A stretch of 64,000 nucleotides of DNA from Clostridia bacterium (GCA_017467275.1 JAFTSN010000001.1:186001-250000); one strand, 5' to 3'; counted from the first letter of the stretch, positions 44,246 through 53,321 are shown. Notes: generated by a model from the letters alone, not told the origin. Made by a program: numbers and translations.

Positions 44246-44290
44246 AGTGTGATAGGGGTTATCACACTAACGACAGGCGCGCCTGTCGTT
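44246..44290 (-). other. Two adjoining hairpins in the small-protein leader
   Basis: The hairpin AGTGTGATA-5-TATCACACT (44246-44268) abuts a perfect 22-bp palindrome AACGACAGGCG/CGCCTGTCGTT (44269-44290). No U-tract follows on the minus strand, so it looks like an RNA stability or processing site; on the plus strand the palindrome is followed by a T run and could end antisense transcripts. Confidence 0.5.
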
Positions 44291-44343
44291 TTTCGCTTTT
44301 TTGTTCGCGGCGCAAAGTCGCCGTTTGTTGAAACAGGGGGGGC

Positions 44344-44598
44344 TTAGACGTTTGGACCGTAGTAATCGGTTTTCCCCGGTGTTTCGGGCTCAGGTTCGGG
44401 GTCGGAGCCGTTTTCGGGGTCGGTCGTCTCCGAGCCGTCGGTTTTTGTTTCGCCGTCTTCGTCGCTCGGCTGTTCCGTTTGAGAGGGATTGCCGAAATCG
44501 TAGCCGTCGTCCTTACACGCGGCAAAAGTGGCAGCCGAGAAAAACAGCGACGCCGAGAGCAATGCTAATAAAATTTTTGACATAAACCCACTGTGCAT
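44344..44598 (-). CDS. Small acidic lipoprotein, apparently leaderless
   Basis: The 84-residue protein has a signal peptide ending in TFAAC (Cys28) and then a low-complexity linker of Asp, Glu, Pro, Thr and Gly (SDEDGETKTDGSETTD). It has no domain; a surface spacer is likely. The ATG at 44598 lies 6 nt after the -10, as for both AraC genes; the internal Met6 has no convincing ribosome binding site either. First gene of an operon with the 46-residue protein and secreted paralogue B. Confidence 0.65.
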   Translation of the reverse strand: MHSGFMSKILLALLSASLFFSAATFAACKDDGYDFGNPSQTEQPSDEDGETKTDGSETTDPENGSDPEPEPETPGKTDYYGPNV

Positions 44599-44604
44599 AT
44601 ACCT

Positions 44605-44669
44605 ATGATACTATATAATTTTGTAAAATTCAATACGATTCTTTGCTTTCTTTGTCTCGATTTTTGATT
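44605..44669 (-). promoter_or_regulatory. Promoter and operator of the small lipoprotein operon
   Basis: Minus strand: TCAAAAATC begins at 44669, GCAAAG begins at 44648, -35 TTGAAT (44633-44628), 17-bp spacer, -10 TATCAT (44610-44605). The -35 is 2 bp further from the first box than in the other promoters. Confidence 0.68.
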
Positions 44670-45017
44670 TTTTGCTATTTTTTTTGGGGTTTTTGAGAAA
44701 AAATACGCATAAAGTTTGCGCGCTTGTTCATTTTTCTTCCCTTGTTCTTTCTACCTAAAAATACTGCAAAAAAGGCAAAAAATCCACATCCATACCTTTT
44801 CATTATTGCTTATTACTTGCCAAAAAACAACAAGGGAATTTTAGTGAAAAGCGAGGTGGTATTGGCGGTCAAGCCGCCAAAGCGTCGCTCCGCCAACATG
44901 CGTCACGCTTTATCTTTCTTTTTCGCTCGGCTCCGCTAGCCCGAACACCCGAATGTCTGGATTCTTGCGCTCCGTCGCAAGCAAAAATACAGCACACCGC
45001 TTGGTGTGCTGTATTTT
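44670..45017. other. Non-coding stretch with small hairpins
   Basis: No gene is seen. It holds hairpins TTGGCGG/CCGCCAA (near 44870) and CTTGCG/CGCAAG (near 44970), and a 14-bp copy of the tRNA-Gln T-arm (44942-44955, forward CGAACACCCGAATG) about 80 bp from the tRNA in the same orientation. Confidence 0.5.
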
Positions 45018-45018
45018 T
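44983..45018 (-). terminator. Terminator of tRNA-Gln
   Basis: A 16-bp stem AAAAATACAGCACACC / GGTGTGCTGTATTTTT with a 4-nt loop immediately follows the encoded CCA end. Confidence 0.9.
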
Positions 45019-45092
45019 GGCTGGGGCGAAGTGATTCGAACACCCGAATGACGGAGTCAGAGTCCGTTGCCTTACCGCTTGGCGACGCCCCA
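45018..45092 (-). tRNA. tRNA-Gln (anticodon CTG)
   Basis: 75 nt with encoded CCA. Acceptor stem TGGGGCG/CGCCCCA, D-arm GCCAAGCGGTAAGGC, anticodon stem ACGGA/TCCGT around loop CTCTGAC (anticodon CTG), T-arm with GTTCGAATC. It decodes CAG. Confidence 0.95.
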
Positions 45093-45127
45093 ATATGCTC
45101 GGAACTCTCGTTCCTTTTACTTGCGTT

Positions 45128-45156
45128 ATTTTATCAAACTTTTTCTCTTTTTGCAA
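45128..45156 (-). promoter_or_regulatory. tRNA-Gln promoter
   Basis: Minus strand TTGCAA (45156-45151), 17-bp spacer, TAAAAT (45133-45128), 36 bp before the tRNA. Confidence 0.7.
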
Positions 45157-45283
45157 GCGTTTTTATAGCCTTTTGAAAATATTTTTTAAAATTCGGCAAA
45201 AAAATCGCCTTTCCCTCTTTTTCCTCCGCGGCTTTTATAGTATCATTATCTTTAATTAAGTGACTTTCAGGAGGTATTCAATC

Positions 45284-45862
45284 ATGCTACTTAGTGAACT
45301 TGTGGGCAAAAACGTCTATTCGGGAAAACGCCTTTGCGGCGTTTGTCGGGGGATCGGACTGTCGCTTCGCTCCCGTGCCGTGAAGTATCTTTTTTGCTCC
45401 GACGATTCTTATAAACGCTCCTATTCGGAGTTTTTCGTCTCTATCAAAAACGTCCTTTCCGTCTCCGACGGGATCCGTTTGAAACGTTTGCGCGCCGCCG
45501 CGCCAAGCTCTGCCGTGCGCTTTTTCACGGGCAAGCCCATCTATTCCGAAGACGGCGTGTATCTTGGAATCGTCTCGAATCTCGTCATTGAAAATTTTTA
45601 CGCCTCCAAGCTGATTACCGACGCGGGGCAAAGCTATTCTGCCGCCGCAATCGCCGCCTTAAACGACGCCGTAATTTTAAAAAAGCAACCGAATTTCCCT
45701 TTGGGCGGCTGTCTTTTGGAGGAGGTCGCTATGGGAGACAACGTCCTTTCTCAAGGCTTGCCCGTGGGCAAAGCCACGCTTCGTTCGGCAATCGAAAACG
45801 GCAAGCTGATTCGTTTGACCACGTCGCTTGCGCCATTTTGTTCGAATTCTTCTGATATTTAA
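45284..45862 (+). CDS. PRC-barrel-like protein
   Basis: CAGGAGG lies upstream of the ATG at 45284; an in-frame GTG 24 bp earlier is less likely. The 192-residue protein has two PRC-barrel-like halves: MLLSELVGKNVYSGKRL (residues ~1-75) and FFTGKPIYSEDGVYLGIVSNL (~85-150). PRC-barrels serve in RNA processing and photosynthetic proteins and in small sporulation-type proteins of Firmicutes; the role here is unknown. No membrane segment is seen. It is convergent with the next gene. Confidence 0.6.
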   Translation: MLLSELVGKNVYSGKRLCGVCRGIGLSLRSRAVKYLFCSDDSYKRSYSEFFVSIKNVLSVSDGIRLKRLRAAAPSSAVRFFTGKPIYSEDGVYLGIVSNLVIENFYASKLITDAGQSYSAAAIAALNDAVILKKQPNFPLGGCLLEEVAMGDNVLSQGLPVGKATLRSAIENGKLIRLTTSLAPFCSNSSDI

Positions 45863-45885
45863 GCCGTTCAACGCATACCTGCCCC

Positions 45886-46359
45886 TCACAAAGAGTACTT
45901 TGCGCTCATTTTGAGAATCAGGGAAAAACCGTCGTTTAAATCGCGTGTTTCCTCTGTCGTGAGCCTATTTTGGAGGGCGTAACGGGTAATCTTTTGCGAA
46001 ACGGCGTTCACTTCAAGACGGTCACCCACCGAGAGCGGCGCTTTTTTGAGCTTTTGAAGCAGTGTGCGCACAAAATCCAAACGCAAGCGCTCTTCCTCCA
46101 TATTGTAATCATCCGCGCGTTGCTCGGAAACATAGTTAAGGGTCGTGTTCAGCTTATCCCGCACGAAAGTGTTTTCCCGATCGGGCAACGTGAACACCTC
46201 CGTCCGATCGATTTTATTTTTTGCGCGCTTATTGCTTCGACGCCTAAACGCGGCATACAGGCACAGAAAAAAAACGGACGAAATGCCAATGGAAGCAAAC
46301 AACAAGGTCACAGGCTCCAGCTTACCGAACAGTTCGTTTAAAAAATCTATCGCGCGCAT
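45886..46359 (-). CDS. Small single-pass membrane protein, unrecognised
   Basis: The 157-residue protein has one N-terminal membrane segment (residues ~15-38, LLFASIGISSVFFLCLYAA), a basic stop-transfer patch (FRRRSNKRAKNK) and a helical soluble domain of ~110 residues. It may be the last gene of the addBA transcript. Its only ribosome-binding-like sequence (GGGGGTG) lies in the arm of a strong hairpin just upstream. No family was recognised. Confidence 0.6.
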   Translation of the reverse strand: MRAIDFLNELFGKLEPVTLLFASIGISSVFFLCLYAAFRRRSNKRAKNKIDRTEVFTLPDRENTFVRDKLNTTLNYVSEQRADDYNMEEERLRLDFVRTLLQKLKKAPLSVGDRLEVNAVSQKITRYALQNRLTTEETRDLNDGFSLILKMSAKYSL

Positions 46360-46366
46360 ACAAACA

Positions 46367-46420
46367 CCCCCACCGTTACCGAAAAAGTATTTCCGAAACG
46401 GCGGGGGCTTTTATTTTGTT
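46367..46420 (+). terminator. Strong hairpin between addA and the small membrane protein gene
   Basis: Stem CCCCCACCGTT / AACGGCGGGGG with a T-rich tail on the plus strand. On the minus strand, the direction of both flanking genes, the tail is not U-rich and the right arm carries the next gene's ribosome binding site. It could therefore block antisense reading or control translation. Confidence 0.55.
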
Positions 46421-46452
46421 TTTTGGCTTTTTTCCTGTGTTTTTGTCGAAAC

Positions 46453-49400
46453 TCAAAGCTCCACGGCAAAGCCCATACGGATATTGACGATCGTGGCACG
46501 AATTTTTTCAGGCTCGAGCTTTAGGATTTTTGCCACTGCCTTTTTATAGAGCGTGAGCTGAAGCGTATAATCCCGTTTAAGCTCCGCTTCGCCGTGCGTG
46601 GAATATTTATAGTCTATGATCCGCGCTTCGCCTGTCTCGGAGATCGCCAAAAGATCGATCGCGCCCTGAAAGACGAGCTCCTCCTCGCCGCAGGCGCCGT
46701 ATTTTTCCTCTTGCCCGAAATACACTTCCTTTGCCGACAGTCCCGCCAAAAACTTCTGTTCCCGATAAAGGCGCATACCCGAAACCTCCCAAAATACGGG
46801 CGCGCATAAAATCTCCGCCGCTTTCTCCTCCGCAACCAACGCACCCTCTTCTGCGCTTAAAAGCCCGCGCGAAAGCATGCGCGCCTTTTCGGCTTGCACG
46901 ATCGGCAAAATTTTCGTCAAACGTGCTTCGTCGCAACCATGCCCCTCTCTTTCTTCTAAAAGTGTGAAGTCGAAATGCTCCAAAAACGCATGATACGCAA
47001 TCCCCGAAAGCCGTTTATCTTCGCCCTCTTCCTCAAAGAGGACGGGCACGGAAAACCGCTCGGCGTTAAACTCGCGCGGCGCGTCACGCTTCACGTCTTG
47101 AAGCTGTGCCGTCGCCGAGGTTTTGACGGGTAAATTCGCCCCGCCTGGATAGGCATATTCCCTCGAAAGCTCTTGAAACAGCTGCTCCGTCAGTTTGGGA
47201 TCTGCCGCGCCGATCAAAGCGGTGCGCTCTTGCACGGGTAATTCAAACGACCAATCCTCCGCAACGTATTTTTCCCAGAGCGCAAAGTCGACAAAGTCCG
47301 CATACGAGGAAGCATAGCGCACATCGGGCACACCCGGGCGTTCGGAAAACATTAAATGTAAACCAAATTTCGCGCGCGTGAGTGCGACATAGAACAAATT
47401 GAGCTCGTCCTTGACCTCCTCCGCTTTGACTTTTTTCGCCGCAAGCCGCCAAAGCAACGTGTCCGTGCAGGTCATCGTCTCGCGGCGGTAGCATTTGGGC
47501 ACGAGCGCATATTGCTCGTCGATGAGGACGTTTCTCTCCTCTCTGCCCGCAAACGGTGCGCTTAAATCGTTGAGAATGACAACGGGATATTCCAGCCCCT
47601 TGGAGGCGTGAATCGTGAGGACGCGCACGGCGTTCTCGCCCCCGTTTTCACTATACGCGATCTCGTAGTCGAGCGCGCGCAAACGGTCGAGAAAGGCGTG
47701 GACGGACAGAGGCTCGGGCACCGTGGTCTGCTCGATAAAATAATGAATGCGCTTTAAACATCGCGCGCCGTTATCGAGCGCAAGAAGCCGCGCTTCCATG
47801 CGCGTATCCGCCAAAATTCCAGAGAGCAGCTCGCCAGCCTCCGTGACGGCGGAGAGCTTACGCAGCTTTTGCAAATACGCGTAAAACGCCCGAAGCTTGT
47901 GGGAAAGAAGATCGGTCTTTTCCTTGGCGTAGCGCGAGCAACAGTCGCGATAAAACCGCTCGCTCGGATAGGCGAGACGAATCTCCGTCAGATCGTCGGC
48001 ATTCAGCCCGCCCATAGCGGATAAAAGTGCGGAGCAGAGCGGAACGTCCTGCTGCGCGTTATCGATCAGACTCAAAATATCGATCAGCGTCTTGATCTCG
48101 GGAAAATCGCAGATGTTGACCGCCGAAGCGGAAGTCACGGGAATCCCCTCGGCGGACAACGCCGAAACGATCTTTTCCACGCTTCCCCGCTTCTTTCTCG
48201 TCAGAACGGCAATATCCGAATATTCCACGCGCCGCATGCTTTGCTTATCCGCGTCAAACCACTTCCGATTATGCTCCCGCTCAATGATCTCGCGCACCCT
48301 CTTTCCGTAGTCCGAGCGCTCCTCTTGCTCCTTTAAATAATTGGCTTCGACGGAGTAGACGCCCCGTCCCTTGGAAAGCTCCTTTTTCAGCGCTTTCTCT
48401 TCCTTGGACGGCTTACGGGCAAAGAAATGGATTTCCACTCTGCCTTCGTTCGTTCCGTACATACCCCCGCCGTTCATAACGGAATCGCGCGCATAATCGA
48501 CCTCGGAGGTCTCTTTTGTCATTGCGTAAATAAACTCGGAATTGACCGCCTCGAGCACCTTATCGCCGCTTCTGAAATTTTTCGTCAACCACAATGAATT
48601 GGCGCCCCTCTCGCCCTCGAACGCGCGTTGCTTTTCGGCAAAATACTTGGATTTGCTGCCACGGAAGCCGTAGATCGATTGCTTGATATCCCCGACCAAA
48701 AAGACGTTCTCTCCACCGATCAAAGACAATATTTGCTCCTGCACGGGATTGACGTCCTGATATTCATCGACGAATACGTGACGGTATTTTTTGCGAAGCT
48801 CGCTAAGAATATTGCCGTCGGAGAGAAGCTTTAAGGCAAAATGTTCGAGATCGTTATAGTCAAGGGCGTTTCTCTCCCGCTTCGCCTCTGAATATTTCTC
48901 GTCGAATTTGAGAAGATACTTCGCCAAGCTTTCCGCAATCTCTCCCGCGCACAGATAGTCGGAAAGCTCCTCCTCGCGGGAACGCGTCTTTGCGTTTTCC
49001 GCAAAGAGCTTATTCACCTCGTCTTTGATTGCCGCAAGCGCGTTCGTGTGCGCCTCGAAGCCCTCGGGCGTGCTTTTCGACGCGCGTTGTTTTGCCCCGA
49101 ACGGGGGTGCGGAAACGGCGCACGCAGAAAAATAATTCTCCTCTTTTAAGAGGGTTTTCAAAGCTTCGATAAGCTCCTTTGCATTATCGACGGAGCGTTG
49201 CTGCGCGCACCCCTCGAAATACGCCATTTCCCCCTCGATCTTACGGACATAGTATTCGCATTTAGCATGCATTTCGTTCAATAGCTCCGCACAGAGTCTA
49301 TCGAATTTCTCCTCCGTTGCCCGCACCGCTTCCCCGCTCAAAAATTCTCTGTAATCGGCACGAACGCGAAGCTTGGAATATGCCTCCGTCAAGATCTCGC

Positions 49401-49914
49401 GAAGCGTGGAATCTTTCTTCTTTCTGAAATATACGGACAATAACCGCAAAAAATCCTCCTCTCCAGCGGCGTAAGCCTCCTCGAACAGCGAATCGAGGGC
49501 TTTTCGTTGCAGTTCTTTTCCGTCCGCGTCGTCGTCGCCGAAAATAAAGAAATCACTGCTTACGCCCGCCGCAAAGAAGTGTGAGCGGATCAGCTTGGAG
49601 CAGAAGGAATGAATGGTGGAAATATCCGCGCCGGAAACGGCGGCAAGCTGCTTTTTGAGCATGGATTTTTCCGCGGCGTTCGTCTCGGGCGAATTGACGC
49701 TTTTAATGAGCTCCTTTCTGAGCTTTTCTTTCATTTGCGCCGCCGCCTTTTTCGTGAACGTCAGCGCAAGGAGCTCGCCCACCTCCGTGCCCGATTTGAT
49801 AAGCCTTATGATCTTCTCGATCATGACGGTGGTCTTCCCACTCCCCGCCGAGGCGGAAACAATCGTTTTACCCTGCGCGCCAATGGCGGCAAGTTGTTCT
49901 TCCGTAAACGCCAT
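46453..49914 (-). CDS. addA: ATP-dependent helicase/nuclease subunit AddA
   Basis: The 1153-residue UvrD-type helicase and nuclease is part of the AddAB complex, which processes DNA double-strand ends for RecA. Walker A is SASAGSGKT (residues ~20-28), motif II VFVDEYQDVNP, motif III-like VGDIKQSIYGFRGS, motif VI FYVALTRAK, and the C-terminal RecB-like nuclease shows GAIDLLAI and IIDYKYS (catalytic Asp and Lys). Size matches other Firmicutes AddA (~1200). The start overlaps the addB stop by one base (TAATG) with GGGGAGG upstream, so translation is coupled. Confidence 0.97.
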   Translation of the reverse strand: MAFTEEQLAAIGAQGKTIVSASAGSGKTTVMIEKIIRLIKSGTEVGELLALTFTKKAAAQMKEKLRKELIKSVNSPETNAAEKSMLKKQLAAVSGADISTIHSFCSKLIRSHFFAAGVSSDFFIFGDDDADGKELQRKALDSLFEEAYAAGEEDFLRLLSVYFRKKKDSTLREILTEAYSKLRVRADYREFLSGEAVRATEEKFDRLCAELLNEMHAKCEYYVRKIEGEMAYFEGCAQQRSVDNAKELIEALKTLLKEENYFSACAVSAPPFGAKQRASKSTPEGFEAHTNALAAIKDEVNKLFAENAKTRSREEELSDYLCAGEIAESLAKYLLKFDEKYSEAKRERNALDYNDLEHFALKLLSDGNILSELRKKYRHVFVDEYQDVNPVQEQILSLIGGENVFLVGDIKQSIYGFRGSKSKYFAEKQRAFEGERGANSLWLTKNFRSGDKVLEAVNSEFIYAMTKETSEVDYARDSVMNGGGMYGTNEGRVEIHFFARKPSKEEKALKKELSKGRGVYSVEANYLKEQEERSDYGKRVREIIEREHNRKWFDADKQSMRRVEYSDIAVLTRKKRGSVEKIVSALSAEGIPVTSASAVNICDFPEIKTLIDILSLIDNAQQDVPLCSALLSAMGGLNADDLTEIRLAYPSERFYRDCCSRYAKEKTDLLSHKLRAFYAYLQKLRKLSAVTEAGELLSGILADTRMEARLLALDNGARCLKRIHYFIEQTTVPEPLSVHAFLDRLRALDYEIAYSENGGENAVRVLTIHASKGLEYPVVILNDLSAPFAGREERNVLIDEQYALVPKCYRRETMTCTDTLLWRLAAKKVKAEEVKDELNLFYVALTRAKFGLHLMFSERPGVPDVRYASSYADFVDFALWEKYVAEDWSFELPVQERTALIGAADPKLTEQLFQELSREYAYPGGANLPVKTSATAQLQDVKRDAPREFNAERFSVPVLFEEEGEDKRLSGIAYHAFLEHFDFTLLEEREGHGCDEARLTKILPIVQAEKARMLSRGLLSAEEGALVAEEKAAEILCAPVFWEVSGMRLYREQKFLAGLSAKEVYFGQEEKYGACGEEELVFQGAIDLLAISETGEARIIDYKYSTHGEAELKRDYTLQLTLYKKAVAKILKLEPEKIRATIVNIRMGFAVEL

Positions 49915-52900
49915 TATTCCTCCCCTCCGTCCGTCTTTTTCTGTTCTTCCGCCCCATTCGCACCGACGTCGACAGGCAGAGTAGTCCCCTCCCTATGCCG
50001 CCGTGCTATGGAAGCGATCTCCTTGGGCGAAATATTCTCTTCCTTTCTTGCGGGCGCAAGGTCGTAGTTAAACCCGCACATACCGCCGTAAGGACAGTAG
50101 GCACACCCGCCCTCGTAAGGTGCGGGCGCGATAAAGCCCCGCTTCATTTCCTTGGTGCCCTGACGGGCTTCATAGATAGCGTAGTCGAGGAAATCACGGA
50201 AGGTCTCCTCGTCCATGACCTTTTCAAGCCGCGCGTTATCGTCTAAACGCGCGTCGAAAAAGCGGCTTTTCTCTCCCTCGACGAGCGTTTTATCCCCCGC
50301 TTCGATCGCCGCCCGATCGCCGTTTAAATAGCCCGTCATGCGGAAGCTCGCCTCATCGGGTTTACGATAGGAGACGGACGCAGGGAAATAGAACACCCCC
50401 GCAGGCGTGCGCTCGCCCATGACGGCAGACATGTATAACTGAAGCTGCATCTTTCTGCCCGTGTAATAATAGATGGGCTTGTCGTCGATTCGTCCCGTTT
50501 TATAGTCGATAACACGCACGTAATCGTCCGTCACGTCCACGCGGTCGACCTTGCCGCGGAAATATTCCGTCCGAACGCTCTTTTCCGTTTCCTCCACCCG
50601 ATAATCGGAGCATTGGAGCTGCAAATACGCCGCCGTCGCCGCCTCCACGCCCTCAAAGAGAAGATTCTCCGCGGCGTACTTCCCTGCCGCCGTGTCCGAT
50701 TGCGCCGCAAACAGGGGGCTTGCCAAAAGCTCACGTCCCGTCTCCTCCGCAAACGCCCGGGCCTCCGCTTCCGTCTTTAATTCGTCGAACTTCTTGCCCA
50801 TCCGCTCTAGGAGCGCATGCACGAAATTTCCCGAATCGGTGGCAAGCACACTCGCCTCCTCGCGTTCTCTAAGTTTGAGCCCCTGCGCCGCAAAATTGCC
50901 GAATGGACAGGAAAAATACTTTTCGAGCGCCGTGGGCGACACTCTGCCCTCCGAGAAAAACAGCTTTTCTCCTTTCTTGATTCTGACCAACCCGCTTTCG
51001 GCGTTCAAATAGTCCTCCTGCTCCTTATAACTCGCCCGTTCGAGCGCGGCATAGAGGGAATAGAAATGCCGACGGGTATCCCCGCCTTGGCGATCATATT
51101 CATTTTTCTCCAAAAGCAGACGTCGAATCCCGGGAACGAGCGCAGAGCAGACGTATTTAAAATCTGCCTCAGAGAGCCCTTTTTCGATCGGGATATCCTC
51201 TCCCGCCGACGTCGAAAACAGTCCGCTCGCATAGCGGAATATTTCGCTCAAGGCGGGTTCCTCGCCGTTTGCACTCAAGGGATAGGACAAGAACAGGGCG
51301 TCCTCGAAAGTGCAGAGATTGAGCGCCACGCACTCGCGGCTTCTCAAATTGACCTCCGCCACCGTCGGCTCCAGCATCGTTTTAACCTCGGCAAGCCGCT
51401 CGATCTCCTTGTCCGATATGAGCGCGGTGTCGTCCGTCGTTCTCGGGACGGCATCCGTCATGCCGACGGCAAAAAGCGCGCGCACCTTTTCAATACGGCT
51501 GTCCGCAATATCTCCAACGAACACCGCGTCTGCCTTTAAGGGGATGAGGGAGATGTCCGTCGCGTCCAAGCCGCCCGAAAGGAGCGCCTCAAACTCCGCG
51601 GCGCTCATTTCCTTGTCCGCCGTCAAAAGCTCTGCCTCGGCAAGAATCTTTTTCATGGCGGGAAGAATCTGTGAAAGATAGCTTACGATCGCGACGTCCT
51701 CCACGCCTTCTTCGATCTCTTTAAGCTTTGCCTCGGCTTTGAAATTCTTTAAAACGTTTCTTACGGCACAGCAATAATCGCGACCATGCCCCCGCCCCTT
51801 CACGTCCTTGGTTGCCAAAAGCAGCCGTTCGCGGCCTTGAAGCAAGGCGGCTTGATCATAGCCCTCCACAAGCGGACCCGTCTTGATTTCCTTTTTTGCC
51901 CCGCCCCGATAATTGGCGAATTTTAACAGGTAATTTCTATATTCGTCGCTTTCCCCGAAAAAGACGTTCTGCGCAAGCGCCTGCACGGACGAGGAGGAAA
52001 AGCCCTCTCTTACGACGGCAAATATGCCGAGCAAAAATTGTCCTAAAGGATGTCGCTTTAACGATTTCTTTTCGTCGAGGAAAAAGGGTATGCCGTATTC
52101 GTCGAACGCCTTTTTTAAAGGCAACGCATAGGCTTTGGGATCGCCCGACAACACCGCCACGTCCCGATAGCGCATACCTGAATTTTCCGCAATCAGCTTC
52201 TTGATGCTTGCTGCAACCAGCTCCGCCTCGCCGTTTTTATCCTCCGCTTCAAAAAAGCGGATTTTATCCGTCTTAAAGCGATCGAGCGCAAGCCGTTCGG
52301 GATCAAAAAGCCCCTTCCTAAACACCTCCGCTTCACCGAGGAGAGGAATCCCGAGATTTCTCATGCGCACGCGCCCTGCGCCTACGCGCTCCTCGCACGC
52401 GCGCATAAATACGGAACGCGCGCGCCCCGTGTAGAGTTCCTCCTCTCCCGCGCAAAAAATTCCGATCACGTTCGCCGCCACGTCCGCACAAGCCTTGATG
52501 GTCTCCGCCGCCTGCGCCGTGAACGAGCCGAAGCAAAGGAAAAACACATTCGCGCCCTTTAAGCTCTTTTCCGAACGGATATATGCGGGCAACAGAGAAA
52601 GATAGCCGCTTTCGTCGACGTAACCGTTCTCCTTTAAAAATTTGCCGTAACCCTCATAAATTTTAGCAAGATCGAGCACCTTGCCTTTGAGATTCCCCTC
52701 TTCAAGCTCTGCCGCACCCTCTTGGAGAGAAGCGGGCGAAATCTCGGACGCCGCGAGCTGTGCCATCGTTTCATAGACGCTCTTTGCCGCGTTCTTCACG
52801 CTTTCCGACGTGGTGAAACAAAGCAGCTTTTTCTCCTTGGCAAGGGATTCCATGATGCTCCCCGTCGCCATGACCGAGCCCTGCTTGGTCAGCACCTTAA

Positions 52901-53108
52901 CGTCCGTTTTCAAAAAGCGGGCAAAGGTTGTGACGGACGAAAAAAAGGTGCCGCCCGTCTTTTTCACCAACGCGCGTTCTGCGATCAGGGTCAGCCTGTC
53001 TTCACAAAAAATAACGTTGCGACCGCCTTGGCTCTCGTAAGCCGCCGCGTACTCCGCCATAACGTCCATGCATTCTGAAAGCGTATACGCGCTCAAAACC
53101 GCCGTCAT
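49914..53108 (-). CDS. addB: ATP-dependent nuclease subunit AddB
   Basis: The 1064-residue partner of AddA has an inactivated-helicase N-terminal half and a C-terminal RecB-like nuclease. The iron-sulfur cluster cysteines are visible as YFSCPF (near residue 745) and CAYCPYGGMC (near 1018-1027). The nuclease core has VRVIDYKTG. The typical Walker A Lys motif is not obvious at the N-terminus (CEDRLTLIAE), as in some clostridial AddB. GGAGG lies upstream of the ATG. Confidence 0.95.
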   Translation of the reverse strand: MTAVLSAYTLSECMDVMAEYAAAYESQGGRNVIFCEDRLTLIAERALVKKTGGTFFSSVTTFARFLKTDVKVLTKQGSVMATGSIMESLAKEKKLLCFTTSESVKNAAKSVYETMAQLAASEISPASLQEGAAELEEGNLKGKVLDLAKIYEGYGKFLKENGYVDESGYLSLLPAYIRSEKSLKGANVFFLCFGSFTAQAAETIKACADVAANVIGIFCAGEEELYTGRARSVFMRACEERVGAGRVRMRNLGIPLLGEAEVFRKGLFDPERLALDRFKTDKIRFFEAEDKNGEAELVAASIKKLIAENSGMRYRDVAVLSGDPKAYALPLKKAFDEYGIPFFLDEKKSLKRHPLGQFLLGIFAVVREGFSSSSVQALAQNVFFGESDEYRNYLLKFANYRGGAKKEIKTGPLVEGYDQAALLQGRERLLLATKDVKGRGHGRDYCCAVRNVLKNFKAEAKLKEIEEGVEDVAIVSYLSQILPAMKKILAEAELLTADKEMSAAEFEALLSGGLDATDISLIPLKADAVFVGDIADSRIEKVRALFAVGMTDAVPRTTDDTALISDKEIERLAEVKTMLEPTVAEVNLRSRECVALNLCTFEDALFLSYPLSANGEEPALSEIFRYASGLFSTSAGEDIPIEKGLSEADFKYVCSALVPGIRRLLLEKNEYDRQGGDTRRHFYSLYAALERASYKEQEDYLNAESGLVRIKKGEKLFFSEGRVSPTALEKYFSCPFGNFAAQGLKLREREEASVLATDSGNFVHALLERMGKKFDELKTEAEARAFAEETGRELLASPLFAAQSDTAAGKYAAENLLFEGVEAATAAYLQLQCSDYRVEETEKSVRTEYFRGKVDRVDVTDDYVRVIDYKTGRIDDKPIYYYTGRKMQLQLYMSAVMGERTPAGVFYFPASVSYRKPDEASFRMTGYLNGDRAAIEAGDKTLVEGEKSRFFDARLDDNARLEKVMDEETFRDFLDYAIYEARQGTKEMKRGFIAPAPYEGGCAYCPYGGMCGFNYDLAPARKEENISPKEIASIARRHREGTTLPVDVGANGAEEQKKTDGGEE

Positions 53109-53157
53109 TTTGCCCGTTCCTCCTTTTTTCGCCGCTAAAAAGACCTTCTACCTCTCT

Positions 53158-53163
53158 ATTATA
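53158..53163 (-). promoter_or_regulatory. addBA promoter (-10)
   Basis: Minus strand extended -10 TGCTATAAT, about 50 bp before addB; only a poor -35 (CTGAAA) is found. Confidence 0.6.
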
Positions 53164-53227
53164 GCATATCCGTTGCCAAAATTTCAGCTTTTTTTCACAA
53201 TTATTTTCATGAAATCGCGATTTTATT

Positions 53228-53256
53228 TTTACAAATCCGAAATTATGTGCTATAAT
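53228..53256 (+). promoter_or_regulatory. Promoter of the 53.3-kb lipoprotein
   Basis: TTTACA (53228-53233), 17-bp spacer, extended -10 TGCTATAAT (TATAAT 53251-53256). Confidence 0.7.
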
Positions 53257-53321
53257 ATACCTATCTGATTGAAAAATACGGTACCGTAATATAAAAAGCG
53301 GTTGCCGTCGGAGAAAAATTC

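Noticed and set aside
44863..44990. Possible small RNA from the hairpin-rich spacer before tRNA-Gln
   Set aside because: Hairpins are present but I found no promoter paired with a terminator for a separate transcript.
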